NCBI GenBank assembly: GCA_018401455.1
Contig: JAGYKU010000001.1
Location: 55,029 to 119,028 of the forward strand
Direction of reading: 5' to 3'
Source: Flavobacteriales bacterium
GTDB taxonomy: Bacteria; Bacteroidota; Bacteroidia; Flavobacteriales_D; Parvicellaceae
DNA: 64,000 nucleotides
The position numbers and the translations under genes were made by a program. Shown piece after piece: positions 7,217-16,605 of this stretch. A model generated the notes under the pieces. That model saw only the letters and a list, made by a program, of their open reading frames with translations. It was not told the DNA's origin and made no database searches. The first letter of the stretch is position 1; each line of letters begins with the position of its first letter.

Positions 7217-8630
7217 ATAGTACTTTTTCAAACAAACAATCCATTGTTATTTGGTTGTCCATTATTGCACTACTGTGTGGGTTGTTTTTAACACCAAAAG
7301 TGGTGACAAATGTGATGAATATATTTTTTCGGTCAGTCAATTGTTGTGAAAATTCTTTCTTTTTCTTTAGGATAGTTGCGGCATACGATTTTCCTATTAC
7401 AAATTCTTTCTCACTAAATTTCAGTTCGCAAATATTAATAGTTCTATCGCTTCTATCTATCAGTAAATCTATTTGAGCATTATCATTTCTCCAACTTGAG
7501 CAAATGGAATGTATGCCATTAATTCCCAATCCTGTTAGCAATTGTGTTTGGTGTTTCAAACACGTATTTTCAAATGTAAAGCCACTCCAAGATACATAAC
7601 TGCTGGATGTGTAGAGTGTTTTCCAACTGCTTCCTTTATTGTGTTTGATGAATTTTAGAAAGAATATAGAATATTCGTCTGTGAGTCGGTATAGCGTTTC
7701 TTTTATAACCTTACTATAAGGGCGGTATTCTGATATAAAACCTGATTCGATTAATTCTGCAATGGTTTTCGTTAGAGTCCCGCCAGAACTTATACCACTT
7801 TTTTTAATCAATTCTTCACGAGTAATGCCTTTTTGCAATCCAGAAAGTGCTTCTACAATTTTTATGTGGTAATCTGAGTTTTCAAATAATGAGGCAAATA
7901 TTTGGTTAAATTCGTTAGAGAGCAATCCTCCTTTTTCAAAACATAATTTATCTATCGCTGTAGCAACACTATCTCCAGAACTAATTTTTTCTAGATAATG
8001 TGGGATTCCACCAATAGCCATATACAGTTGAAGATATGCGTATCTATCAAGATGCACTTTTTTAGATTTCAAAAATAATTCTGTTTCGTACAAATTGAAA
8101 GGTTCTAATCGTATAGGTAAAGTAATTCGGTGATGCAATCCTTTTTTATCATTGATAACTTTATTAATCATAAAAGATGCTGCTGATCCGCATACAACAA
8201 CAATTAAGTCGGATCGCTTGGAACAGTAGCTATTCCAAAAATGAGCAAAATGTTGCGTGAACTTCGATTTGTGTGTATGCATCCAAGGAAACTCATCAAT
8301 AAACAGCACTTTTTTATTTTTATCTGATTTACTGTCGATAAATTTTGCTAATAAATTAAAGGCTTCAAGCCAGTTTTTTGGTGGGCTTTGTTTTTTGAAT
8401 GAAGCTTTTCGATTTCCTATTTCATTATAAAAATTAATCAATTGTTCGCTATAACTTCCATCTGGAATACCTGAAACTTCAAAAACAGTCTGTTTCTTAA
8501 AGGTTTCTCTTATAAGAAATGTCTTTCCAATTCTTCTTCGACCATAAATGGCAACAAGCTCTGACTTATCTGAAATCAATAGTTTTTCTAATTGTTCTAC
8601 TTGTTTTTCACGACCTATTACTTTACTCAT
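7215..8630 (-). CDS. ATPase of the archaeal-type ATPase_2/DUF234 family
   Basis: A P-loop ATPase of about 471 residues, taking the ATG at 8630 (MSKVIGREKQ). The longer frame starting at 8651 would take its first residues from the flanking repeat. Visible are the Walker A loop YGRRRIGKT near residues 28-36, the Walker B FIDEFPW, a winged-helix-like middle, and a C-terminal PD-(D/E)xK-like core (AQIDLLIDR...ICELKF). The cellular role of this family is unknown. It is the only intact gene in the mosaic and has matching palindromes immediately before and after it. No toxin motif is seen. Confidence 0.75.
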   Translation of the reverse strand: MSKVIGREKQVEQLEKLLISDKSELVAIYGRRRIGKTFLIRETFKKQTVFEVSGIPDGSYSEQLINFYNEIGNRKASFKKQSPPKNWLEAFNLLAKFIDSKSDKNKKVLFIDEFPWMHTHKSKFTQHFAHFWNSYCSKRSDLIVVVCGSAASFMINKVINDKKGLHHRITLPIRLEPFNLYETELFLKSKKVHLDRYAYLQLYMAIGGIPHYLEKISSGDSVATAIDKLCFEKGGLLSNEFNQIFASLFENSDYHIKIVEALSGLQKGITREELIKKSGISSGGTLTKTIAELIESGFISEYRPYSKVIKETLYRLTDEYSIFFLKFIKHNKGSSWKTLYTSSSYVSWSGFTFENTCLKHQTQLLTGLGINGIHSICSSWRNDNAQIDLLIDRSDRTINICELKFSEKEFVIGKSYAATILKKKKEFSQQLTDRKNIFITFVTTFGVKNNPHSSAIMDNQITMDCLFEKVL

Positions 8631-8644
8631 AAAAATTCTATTAC

Positions 8645-8693
8645 CAGCCAAAAGTAATTAAAATAGTTGAGATTTGGCTGATGATAACTATTT
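8645..8693. repeat. Palindromic flank of the ATPase gene, 5' copy
   Basis: An 8-bp inverted repeat CAGCCAAA / TTTGGCTG lies at 8645-8652 and 8673-8680. Total span is 36 nt, exactly as in the 3' copy (7168-7203), and the flanking bases GAT AA and TTTT also match. It lies 14 nt before the ATPase start codon, where an operator would be expected. Confidence 0.6.
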
Positions 8694-8937
8694 TTTATTT
8701 GGATAATGTTTTGTTTTCAGATATATTAATGCCAAAATCCGAGTAAACATCAAAAAATTAAAAAATTGATGTTTGGTATATTGTCACATACACATAAATA
8801 AACGATTTTCATTGGTGCATTCGTGTTTAAGAGGAATAATCGTTTGTAATATTTTTGTATTGATAATTTTTAATTCAATTGTATTTTGAAAAAGAAGTAT
8901 TTTTTGTGAATTTGCAATTCAGTATAATTCTATTCAG
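8694..8937 (+). promoter_or_regulatory. Upstream region of the VapD-type antitoxin gene
   Basis: This 244-bp AT-rich space has an inverted repeat AAACGATT / AATCGTTT at 8800-8807 and 8838-8845, a possible operator. A -7-like element TATTTTTG is at 8850-8857, about 80 nt before the antitoxin ATG. Nothing coding was recognised. Confidence 0.35.
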
Positions 8938-9141
8938 ATGAAACAAGAAGTTTTTAATTTAAAAGAAAAAGCAAAAATAAGCCCTCTTTTAAGTGACCTT
9001 GAAGATTGGATAGAAGGTGTAATCATTAAAATTTTTAAAAACCCTTTTCTAGGTGAAGAAATTGCTATAAAAGATGCTCAAGGAAGAATTTTCTTTGGAG
9101 AAAAAAATACTTCAAGAAGGGATAATTATGTTTGCAATTAG
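8938..9141 (+). CDS. VapD-associated antitoxin, C-terminus frameshifted
   Basis: A 67-residue protein, with [19 protein letters not shown] as the recognisable part, of the kind that precedes VapD-type toxin genes. An A7 run at 9101-9107 appears to have lost one A. With eight A's the tail would read GEKKYFKKG and stop two bases before the VapD ATG at 9128, the normal arrangement. As given, the tail is [11 protein letters not shown] and overlaps the toxin by 14 nt. It is probably still an antitoxin with an altered end. Confidence 0.6.
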   Translation: MKQEVFNLKEKAKISPLLSDLEDWIEGVIIKIFKNPFLGEEIAIKDAQGRIFFGEKNTSRRDNYVCN

Positions 9142-9298
9142 TTTTGATATGCTTATTTCTGATCTTAAGGAAAACTATCGTGACCCATATCATAATGCGT
9201 ATTTCGAAATAGCATCTATTATGGAAAGATATGGATTTTATAGAGGTCAAGGAAGCGTTTATTTATCTACTGTTAATGATATGAATAATTCGGGTTAA
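9128..9298 (+). pseudogene. vapD: Truncated VapD-family toxin (56 residues left)
   Basis: From the ATG at 9128 the frame reads [17 protein letters not shown], then [23 protein letters not shown]. This is a clear VapD N-terminus (Cas2-like ferredoxin fold RNase). VapD proteins are about 92-95 residues; this one stops at 9296-9298 after 56, losing the C-terminal strand and helices. It is probably inactive. It sits 31 bp from the TPR fragment on the other strand. Confidence 0.65.
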
Positions 9299-9329
9299 TA
9301 AATTAAAGACGAATAAATAGAAAATCAAC

Positions 9330-9473
9330 TCACATTAACTGGTTCAAAATCGACTTTGCTTGAGGTTCAAATGGACTTTTATTTGCTATAATGGAATGCA
9401 AAGTTTTTATTGCTAAATCAATTTTTTCGTTTTTGATATAGGTCAATGCCAAATTAAACTGAGCAATATCGTA
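9330..9473 (-). pseudogene. C-terminal fragment of a TPR protein
   Basis: The minus strand reads YDIAQFNLALTYIKNE, then KIDLAIKTLHSIIA, then PQAKSILNQLM and TGA (9330-9332): one and a half TPR motifs at a protein C-terminus. The similarity ends exactly where the right 56-bp repeat begins (9475), where the frame meets a TAA. The rest of the gene is missing. The fragment is too short to be seen as a long ORF. Confidence 0.6.
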
Positions 9474-9474
9474 A

Positions 9475-9530
9475 TTTTACAAGACCTAATTAAATGACCC
9501 CTCAAAGTTATTCAATCCTTATACTTTCTC
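9475..9530 (+). repeat. 56-bp direct repeat, right copy
   Basis: This copy matches 6621-6676 (51/56). It contains the intact 3' end of the sanA-like gene (stop at 9508-9510) and its downstream 33 bp, so this copy is probably the ancestral one. Confidence 0.85.
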
Positions 9531-10164
9531 CTTTAAATTTGGGTTCGTATCCAAATATATAATCGATGACTACTTTTACTCGAGCCAATTTTTCTCGTGT
9601 TTTGGTTTTAAATCCATAATAAGCATTGACATCTTTTGCATTATACCCTACTGCCTCCATATCATTACAATGGGCAATAAAAATGGCTCTTTCATTGTGA
9701 AACTGTTGTGAAATAATGGTGATTTTTGTTTTACCAAAAATAAGTTTGCATCGCACCACCGAATCCCAAGTTCTAAAACCAGCATAATCCAAAAATATTT
9801 TGTCGGCAGGAATTCCAAGGGCTATTAAATCTTCTTTCATCATCGTGGGTTCGTCATAATCTTCGGTGCTATTGTCGCCACTTACCAAAATAAAATCAAT
9901 TTTACCTGCTTTGTAAAGTTCGAAAGCGGCATCAATTCTGTATTTAAAATAATAATTCTTACTACCATTTGTCAAAAACTTAGATGTTCCCAAAACCAAC
10001 CCAACGCTATTGTGAGGAATTTCATCCACAGAATTATAAGTGTATTGACTACGATTGCTCACCATCAAATTTGCTGTAATTGCGAAAATAATTACCAGCC
10101 CTAAAAGCCCAATTGCAATTTGAACAACTCGTTTGAGTTTTTTATTTTTTGGGAAAAATTTCAT
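9508..10164 (-). CDS. SanA/ElyC-like DUF218 membrane protein
   Basis: A 218-residue protein with an N-terminal membrane anchor (about residues 13-32) and a periplasmic DUF218 domain. It carries the family motifs GLVLGTS, YRIDAAFELYKAGK, FILVSGDNS and FRTWDSVVR. SanA and ElyC affect envelope barrier function and vancomycin sensitivity in enterobacteria; the biochemical activity is unclear. It begins directly after the stop of the peptide-binding lipoprotein gene (TAG-ATG with no gap), so the two form an operon. Confidence 0.8.
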   Translation of the reverse strand: MKFFPKNKKLKRVVQIAIGLLGLVIIFAITANLMVSNRSQYTYNSVDEIPHNSVGLVLGTSKFLTNGSKNYYFKYRIDAAFELYKAGKIDFILVSGDNSTEDYDEPTMMKEDLIALGIPADKIFLDYAGFRTWDSVVRCKLIFGKTKITIISQQFHNERAIFIAHCNDMEAVGYNAKDVNAYYGFKTKTREKLARVKVVIDYIFGYEPKFKGESIRIE

Positions 10165-11823
10165 CTAATTTTCAATCTTCGTTTCTTTTAAGTTAAGCAT
10201 ATTCAGAGAGTTTCCTTTCAATCCTGAAACTTTTTTACTCAAAAAACGAAGTGTTTCAGCATAAAATAATGGTATCACTGGCGCTTCATCGTGAATGATT
10301 TGTTGCATGTCTTTGTAGTATTCATAGCGAAGTGCTGTACTGTCTTCAATCAATGCCAATTCATACAATTCGTCAAATGTATTGTTTTTAAAATGGGTAT
10401 AATTCAAACCATTTTCTGGATAGAAATTCTTACTGTAAAACAATTGAAAATAATTAATCGCATCAGGATAATCTGCTATCCAACTTTTGCGGTAAAAAGT
10501 GGCTTCAAACTGCGCAATAGATTGCCCCATATAACTTGGAGATAAAATATCGATGTTGACATTTAGTCCTAAATCTTCCAAAGATTTTTGAATGTAGGTA
10601 CACATTGCGGTGTATTCTGCAGTTGCCACCAATGTGATTTTTGGAATATCTTTATTGGAAGCATAACCTGCCTCCGAAAGCAATTTTTTGGCTTTGTCCA
10701 AATCGTATTTAAATCCTTCTATGGCATATTTTTCATATCCAGGCATTCCTTTGGGAATAAATCCAGTTGTGGCAGGTGTTCCGATGTTGTTTCTAAGATG
10801 TTTTACCATGGCTTCCATATCTATGGCATATCCAATAGCTTGTCTTACTTTTTGTTGACTCAAAGGACTATTTTTGACATTAGGAATTCTATCATCCACC
10901 AAAATTCCTAAGTAATCGGTATTCAACCAGGGTGTTTTTTGAAGGTAAAAATCATTTTCTAATTTTGGATTTAAAGTTCCGTCTGCTTGTATCAATTCGT
11001 CTTTTTCATCTTCATTCAATCCCGAAATCATTTCAAGTTTTCCGTTGGTAAACTCCACAAATTCGACATGTCTGTCTTTGATAAAAGTAATGGCTACAGC
11101 ATCTAAATAAGGCAATGAATTCCCTTCTTTATCTTTTTCGAAATAATCGGCATTTTTACCCAAAACCAATTTTACATTTCGTTTCCATTTCTTAAATTCG
11201 AATGGTCCTGTTCCTATCGGATTTTCTCCAAAATCGTTTCCAAAAAAGGAAATTGCACTACTTGGAACAACACTACAATAAGGAAGAGAAAGTTGATATA
11301 AAAATGAAGGTTGTGGTTTTTCTAAGTAAATTTTCACAATATAATCGCCTTCCGTTAGAATTCCCTTAAATTCTGAATTGACACCTCTGTCTATGTTTTT
11401 GAAGATGTATTGCCCTGGTGATGCAGTGGTGGGGTCGATGATTCTCAACAAAGAATAAACCACATCTTTGGAGGTCACTTTTCTCTCGTTTTCATCTCTG
11501 AAAATGGCGTGATTGTGAAATTTCACATCTTCTCTCAAATAGAAGGTATAGACTTTTCCATCATTCGAAATGTCCCACGAAGAAGCTATTGCAGGTACAA
11601 TATTCATGTTTTCATCCAACGTCACCAAACCATTAAATATTTGGTTTACCGCCAAAAAATCCTCAAATCTCCTCACCAAAGCAGGGTCTAAAGTGTTGAT
11701 TCCAGCAGATTCGTTGTACCTAAAAACAGTTTTCCCGTCATTCGAGTGATCTGAATCTTTGTTGCTACAACCTATTAAGATAATAGCAAACAACAATAGA
11801 GTAATTGATTTTTGTAGTGACAT
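10165..11823 (-). CDS. ABC transporter peptide-binding lipoprotein (SBP_bac_5)
   Basis: A 552-residue extracytoplasmic solute-binding protein of the OppA/DppA type. It has a lipoprotein signal with the lipobox ending at C19 (IILIGC), the family core LDPALVRRFEDFLAVNQIF, and the conserved VKFHNHAIF and VRQAIGYAIDMEAMV segments. It should bind peptides or related ligands for uptake, but no permease or ATPase genes adjoin it. The neighbour downstream is the SanA-like gene, suggesting an envelope or murein-peptide context, which is inference. Confidence 0.85.
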   Translation of the reverse strand: MSLQKSITLLLFAIILIGCSNKDSDHSNDGKTVFRYNESAGINTLDPALVRRFEDFLAVNQIFNGLVTLDENMNIVPAIASSWDISNDGKVYTFYLREDVKFHNHAIFRDENERKVTSKDVVYSLLRIIDPTTASPGQYIFKNIDRGVNSEFKGILTEGDYIVKIYLEKPQPSFLYQLSLPYCSVVPSSAISFFGNDFGENPIGTGPFEFKKWKRNVKLVLGKNADYFEKDKEGNSLPYLDAVAITFIKDRHVEFVEFTNGKLEMISGLNEDEKDELIQADGTLNPKLENDFYLQKTPWLNTDYLGILVDDRIPNVKNSPLSQQKVRQAIGYAIDMEAMVKHLRNNIGTPATTGFIPKGMPGYEKYAIEGFKYDLDKAKKLLSEAGYASNKDIPKITLVATAEYTAMCTYIQKSLEDLGLNVNIDILSPSYMGQSIAQFEATFYRKSWIADYPDAINYFQLFYSKNFYPENGLNYTHFKNNTFDELYELALIEDSTALRYEYYKDMQQIIHDEAPVIPLFYAETLRFLSKKVSGLKGNSLNMLNLKETKIEN

Positions 11824-11900
11824 AAATTGTGATATTATCTTGTAATATTACGAAAACACATCACACCAATGCATCCAAAAACTAAGAATTACTAACAAGA

Positions 11901-13493
11901 TTACTTGGATAAGGTGGGGACAATCACTTTCAAGTCGCTCGAAAAGCAATCTGATGCTTGAAGAAGTGTCTCTAAATATTCTTCTTTTCCAACGCTTATA
12001 AAGTCATCAATAAAACCTTGTGAACGCTCATTCAGTTTGCCATTAGGGAAATACGTTTTTTGTAAAGCCACAATTTTTTGAATGCCTGCTTCTTCTCTTA
12101 ATTTGAGATCTTGAAAAACTTTTTTGTCGAGTTTCTTTATGAATTTTTCCATTCTTTTCAACTCAGCAGACATCATCTTTTGATGGTTTTTGAGCAATTG
12201 ATTGGTTTTTTGTTCCAATCCTTTAAAATATTGGTTTAGTTTTTCCTTGTCTTCCTTAAAATCAACTTCTGGATTGGCATTTTTATCTAAAAATAGTTGA
12301 ATTAATTCATCTTCATTTAAGCCCAAGTCGCTGAATGACAATTGATATTTCTCTAAAGTTTCCAAATGTTGGGACGAAACGAAAACAAAACTATCTCTCA
12401 AAACCAAAAGCGGAAAAGTGACTTTATAATCCTCAAAATTTGATTTTAATTGAAGCCAATATGCCAACTCTCCCGGCCCACCTATATAAGCTAGATTAGG
12501 AAGAACAAACTCTTCGTAAAGTGGTCTAAAAACTGCATTGGGACTAATACTTTCAATATTTGTTTTCAAAATATTTCGCATTTCATCTTCTGTAAACTCC
12601 ATATTTGTATTAAGGATAGAATATCCTCGTGGGGTTCTTACAATTCTTTCTCTCAATCCATCTTCTATATAGAATAAGTTGATATTTCGAGAATGTACTT
12701 GAATATGATAACCTAATTTACTGAGTTCTTGATTGGTATTTTCAATATTTTGATGCGTATTTTGTTCAAAAAGTTCTCTTTCAAAAAGCGGTAAACTCAT
12801 TTTTTTTAAAGAATCATCATCACCATCGATGATGATGATTTGTTTACCGAAAAAACTTTGAACCCAATATCTTGTTGCATCAGACCAATTGGTCATCTCG
12901 AAAGATTTTTCAAAAATTTCTTTGAGATATTTGGCGCTCAAAGAAGTTCCTACAGCAGATTTGAATTGCTCAAAAGTATCCACAAAAACTTTTGGATGAA
13001 GACGTCCCAATGGTCCTTCTGCGGAGTTTTTTGAAGCAATTTTTACATTTTGAGTTTTAAAATTATTGACTTCATCAAAATCATGATCTTCGCTTGCCAA
13101 CCAAAAAATGGGTAAAACTTTATAGTTTGGGTAAGATTTATTGAGTGTTTCAGCCAACTTTATGATAGAAACAATTTTATGTATAAAATATTTTGCTCCA
13201 CCATACAGCGAAAGTTGGTGTCCTGTAGTAACCGTAAAAGTATTGCTATTGATAAGATCGTCCAACATTTCTGGAGGCGCAATATTGCTTTTTGCATATT
13301 GATTAACCAATGCTTCGTGTAAAACAGTTCTTTTGGAAGCATCAAACTGAACTTTAGAAAACTGTTTGCCAAAAGATTCTATACTTGGAAAGTCAATCAC
13401 AAATTGAGATAAACGACTATCGTTGTTCACATAATCACTAATGATTTTTGAAAACCCAGTTTGTTTTACCTTCAAAATGCTACAATCACTCAT
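11901..13493 (-). CDS. bshC: Bacillithiol synthase BshC (cysteine-adding enzyme)
   Basis: A 530-residue protein with the hallmarks of BshC: TTGHQLSLYGG near residues 93-103, then FWLASEDHDFDEVN, then the Rossmann-like core and a C-terminal coiled coil. BshC joins cysteine to GlcN-malate in the last step of bacillithiol synthesis. Length matches the family. It stands alone; bshA and bshB are not in the window. Confidence 0.93.
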   Translation of the reverse strand: MSDCSILKVKQTGFSKIISDYVNNDSRLSQFVIDFPSIESFGKQFSKVQFDASKRTVLHEALVNQYAKSNIAPPEMLDDLINSNTFTVTTGHQLSLYGGAKYFIHKIVSIIKLAETLNKSYPNYKVLPIFWLASEDHDFDEVNNFKTQNVKIASKNSAEGPLGRLHPKVFVDTFEQFKSAVGTSLSAKYLKEIFEKSFEMTNWSDATRYWVQSFFGKQIIIIDGDDDSLKKMSLPLFERELFEQNTHQNIENTNQELSKLGYHIQVHSRNINLFYIEDGLRERIVRTPRGYSILNTNMEFTEDEMRNILKTNIESISPNAVFRPLYEEFVLPNLAYIGGPGELAYWLQLKSNFEDYKVTFPLLVLRDSFVFVSSQHLETLEKYQLSFSDLGLNEDELIQLFLDKNANPEVDFKEDKEKLNQYFKGLEQKTNQLLKNHQKMMSAELKRMEKFIKKLDKKVFQDLKLREEAGIQKIVALQKTYFPNGKLNERSQGFIDDFISVGKEEYLETLLQASDCFSSDLKVIVPTLSK

Positions 13494-13579
13494 ATAGGCA
13501 AAAATATACTAAATACTTGAGATGGAAGAAGTGATGAACAAAAATTTAAATCTTGAATGATAGATTAAAAATTGAGAAT

Positions 13580-14628
13580 CTACAAAACAACCTCAAAATA
13601 AACAGGAAGATGATCTGAAATACCCCCGTAATAATTTGGACCTCCGTAAGTTCGATTAGGCGTTGCATTTCCATTTTTATCAATATACATCATCCAATCT
13701 TCTTTGAGAATGACAGCTTCAGGAGTTTGAAGGTTGTCCAGCAAAACACTTGTTACAATCACATTGTCTAAGCATCCCCATTCTCCTTTATAGTTGTAGG
13801 TCCCCAAGCCTTTAATATGATTATCTAATTGAAGATTTACCAAATGCGATTCAGAATCTAATTCTTGCGCCCCCAAAACTGCATAAATGCTATTGTCAGT
13901 TGGGTAATCATTCATATCTCCTACAATGATAATGTTTTGTGTTTCCCACTGAGGAATGTTTTCTGAGATATGATTTTTTAGTGTTTTGGCAGCATTTTCT
14001 CTTTTATAAGAAGACGCTTCTGCCCCTCCCCTTCTTGATGACCAATGATTTACATATACGTGTAGAATATTTTTGGAATTAATAACTTCAAATTTACAGT
14101 ATAAAATATCTCTCGTTCTGTAACTTTCATCATCGGTAATAGACAATAATATGGGTTGGCTTTCCAATAATTTAAATTTAGTAGTATTATAAGAGCAGCC
14201 ACATCAATGCCTCTAGCATCAGGGCTATCAAAATGAATCACTTTGTAATGATTGTCTTTTAAAACTGGCTTGGATGCCAAATCCTTAACCACTTGATAGT
14301 TTTCAACTTCACAAAGTCCAATAATGTCTGGCCCTCCAGTTTCTGAATTCATTGCATCTATCACTTTGGATAAATCTGCTAATTTTTTTATGTATTTTTC
14401 AGAATTCCACTCTGTTTCAGAAGTAGGCAAAAACCACTCGTCTTCTGTTTTAGGATCATCAATGGTATCAAAAAGGTTTTCTACGTTATAAAATCCAATG
14501 TTGTAAGTTTGCAAATCTTGTTGAATATTTACGCTTTCGTTTTTTTCAATATTAGAATTAGTAACTTCTGAAGAATTACAAGAAATAAAAAAAAGAGATA
14601 AAAATCCAATGATGAAAAATTGTTTCAT
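13580..14628 (-). pseudogene. Endonuclease/exonuclease/phosphatase lipoprotein, frameshifted
   Basis: Two overlapping frames make one EEP-family protein. The first (14628 to about 14195) has a lipoprotein signal (LFFISC) and the N-terminal EEP part with YNVENLFDT and IGLCEVEN. The second (about 14195 to 13580) continues with YNTTKFKLLESQ, then VNHWSSRRGG, IIVGDMNDYP and a final SDHLPVYFE. All catalytic motifs are present, so a single missing base around 14190-14197 (in GCTGCTCTTATAAT, minus strand) is the only damage. EEP enzymes cleave DNA, RNA or phospho-substrates; this one would be exported. The frameshift may be a sequence error. Confidence 0.8.
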
Positions 14629-14775
14629 AAGTGCTTTTTAGTTTAAGTTTGCTAAAATAGGGATATTTCATTTAAATTGTATGCTTTAAATACAAAAGAT
14701 AACTATTTGGCAAGAAAAAGTAGATTAATTTAGTGCTAAAAAGAATATTTGTTGATAAAATATGGGCAAATATCC

Positions 14776-14806
14776 TTTTGAAAACGCAAACGAAAACCTA
14801 TCTTTG
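14776..14806 (+). promoter_or_regulatory. dnaX promoter
   Basis: A -33 TTTTG at 14776-14780 and a -7 TATCTTTG at 14799-14806 are separated by 18 nt, a close fit to the Bacteroidota consensus. The dnaX ATG lies 16 nt further on, giving a very short leader. Confidence 0.65.
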
Positions 14807-14821
14807 TGACTCTATAAATAA

Positions 14822-16592
14822 ATGGCAGAAGAACAATTCATAGTATCCGCAAGGAAGTATAGACCCAGTCAATGGGAAAGTGTGGTAGGTCAATCCAACA
14901 TCACAACGACCATGCAACACGCTATTGAAACTGGACATTTGGCGCCTGCTTATCTTTTTTGTGGACCTCGAGGTGTTGGAAAAACTACTTGTGCTAGAAT
15001 TTTTGCCAAAGCAATTAACCAATCAGAAGGAGGAAATGCAGATGAAGATTTTTCGTTTAATATTTTTGAGTTAGATGCCGCATCCAATAATTCTGTTGAA
15101 GATATAAGATCTTTAATTGACCAAGTGAGAATCCCCCCTCAAACTGGGAAATACAAAGTCTATATCATTGACGAGGTGCACATGTTGAGTTCGAATGCCT
15201 TCAATGCTTTCTTAAAAACATTAGAAGAGCCACCTTCTTATGCCATTTTTGTACTTGCAACCACAGAAAAACACAAACTACTTCCTACGATTCTTTCAAG
15301 ATGTCAGATATATGATTTCAATAGAATTACGATTGCAGATATCGCAAAGCATTTGGCTTGGATTTCAGAAAAAGAAGGCATAAAAGCAGAATCAGATGCG
15401 CTACACGTAATTGCTGAAAAAGCAGACGGAGCTTTGAGAGATGCACTTTCAATCTTTGACCAAATTGTCAATTTTACAGACGGAAATATCACTTATGATG
15501 CAGTTCTGAAGAATTTGAATATTCTGGATTATGATTTTTACTTCAAAATCACGGAACATATTCTTGCAAACAATATTCACGAAGCATTATTAGTTTTTGA
15601 CGAAATCTTAGAAAATGGTTTTGACGGACATAATTTCATCGTTGGTTTAGGTGGTCATTACAGAAATCTTTTGGTTTGCAAAGATCCAATAACACTTAAA
15701 CTACTTGAAGTTGGAGACAATATCAAAGTTAAATACAATGAGCAATCTCAAAAATCAAATGCTAAATTCCTGATTGATGCGCTCACGATTGTTGGTGAAT
15801 GTGATGTCAATTACAAAACATCCAAAAATCAACGGCTCTTAGTAGAATTAGCAATAATGAAAATGAGTTCTCTAACAGCGTTAGAGGGCGAAAAAAAAAA
15901 CTAGGTCACTAGACTTTAAAATTATTGCTCCCAATATTTTTGACAATCATATTCCAGCACCACCTAATGGTCAGGAAATAAAGAAAGTCGCTCCTACAGA
16001 ACCTTCCAAAACAAAAATCGATGAAACACCCGTTTCTGAGACATCTGCCAGTGAAAATAAATTAGTTGCAGAGCCACCAACTCAAACAACTACGACCACC
16101 AAACCATTAAAAGTTGCTTCTTTTGGAAAATTTAAGTTGAAATCCGACCTATCATTTTCAAAGAAAGCAGAAGATATAAATGACCAAGAAGAACAGGCAG
16201 AAGATTTAAGCAAGAAACCCAAAACACCTTTTACTGAAGCCCAGTTGAATGCCAAATGGAAATCCTATTGTTATTTAATTCAAAAAGAAGGAAAAGGGGG
16301 ATTGTATGCTACTTTAACCAAACATCCCGTTGTGATTAAAGAAAACTTCCTATTGGAATTGATTCTAGACAACGAAATTCAAGAGTTGGAATTAAGTACT
16401 GCAAAAGTAAATCTGCTAAACTTTCTTCGAAAAGAACTCAACAATTACCAAATAGACTTGAAAACCAGCATCAATGTCAATATTAAAGAGACTAAACACT
16501 TAACCAACAAAGATAAATTTTTGCAAATGGCAGAGAAAAATCCTGTTTTAAATAATCTAAGAGAAAAATTGGGATTAGATATTGAATATTGA
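14822..16592 (+). CDS. dnaX: DNA polymerase III subunits gamma/tau, with slippery A10 tract
   Basis: The clamp-loader ATPase. The first frame (14822-15904, 360 residues) has Walker A GPRGVGKT (residues 48-55), DEVH (117-120) and the SRC sensor (LSRCQIYDF). It ends with TAG two codons after a run of ten A's at 15891-15900. The +1 frame then runs open from the A-tract to 16592, giving a Pro/Thr-rich linker and a tau-like C-terminal domain. So the given sequence encodes a gamma-like short form; removal of one A in the transcript gives full-length tau of about 590 residues. The zinc-binding cysteines of E. coli DnaX are absent. A homopolymer sequencing error is the alternative. Confidence 0.88.
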
Positions 16593-16605
16593 TTTTGAAA
16601 TTTAA

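Noticed and set aside
14150..14230. Programmed frameshift in the EEP hydrolase gene
   Set aside because: There is no long homopolymer or slippery heptamer at the junction, and the family does not need two products. Mutation or sequence error is simpler.
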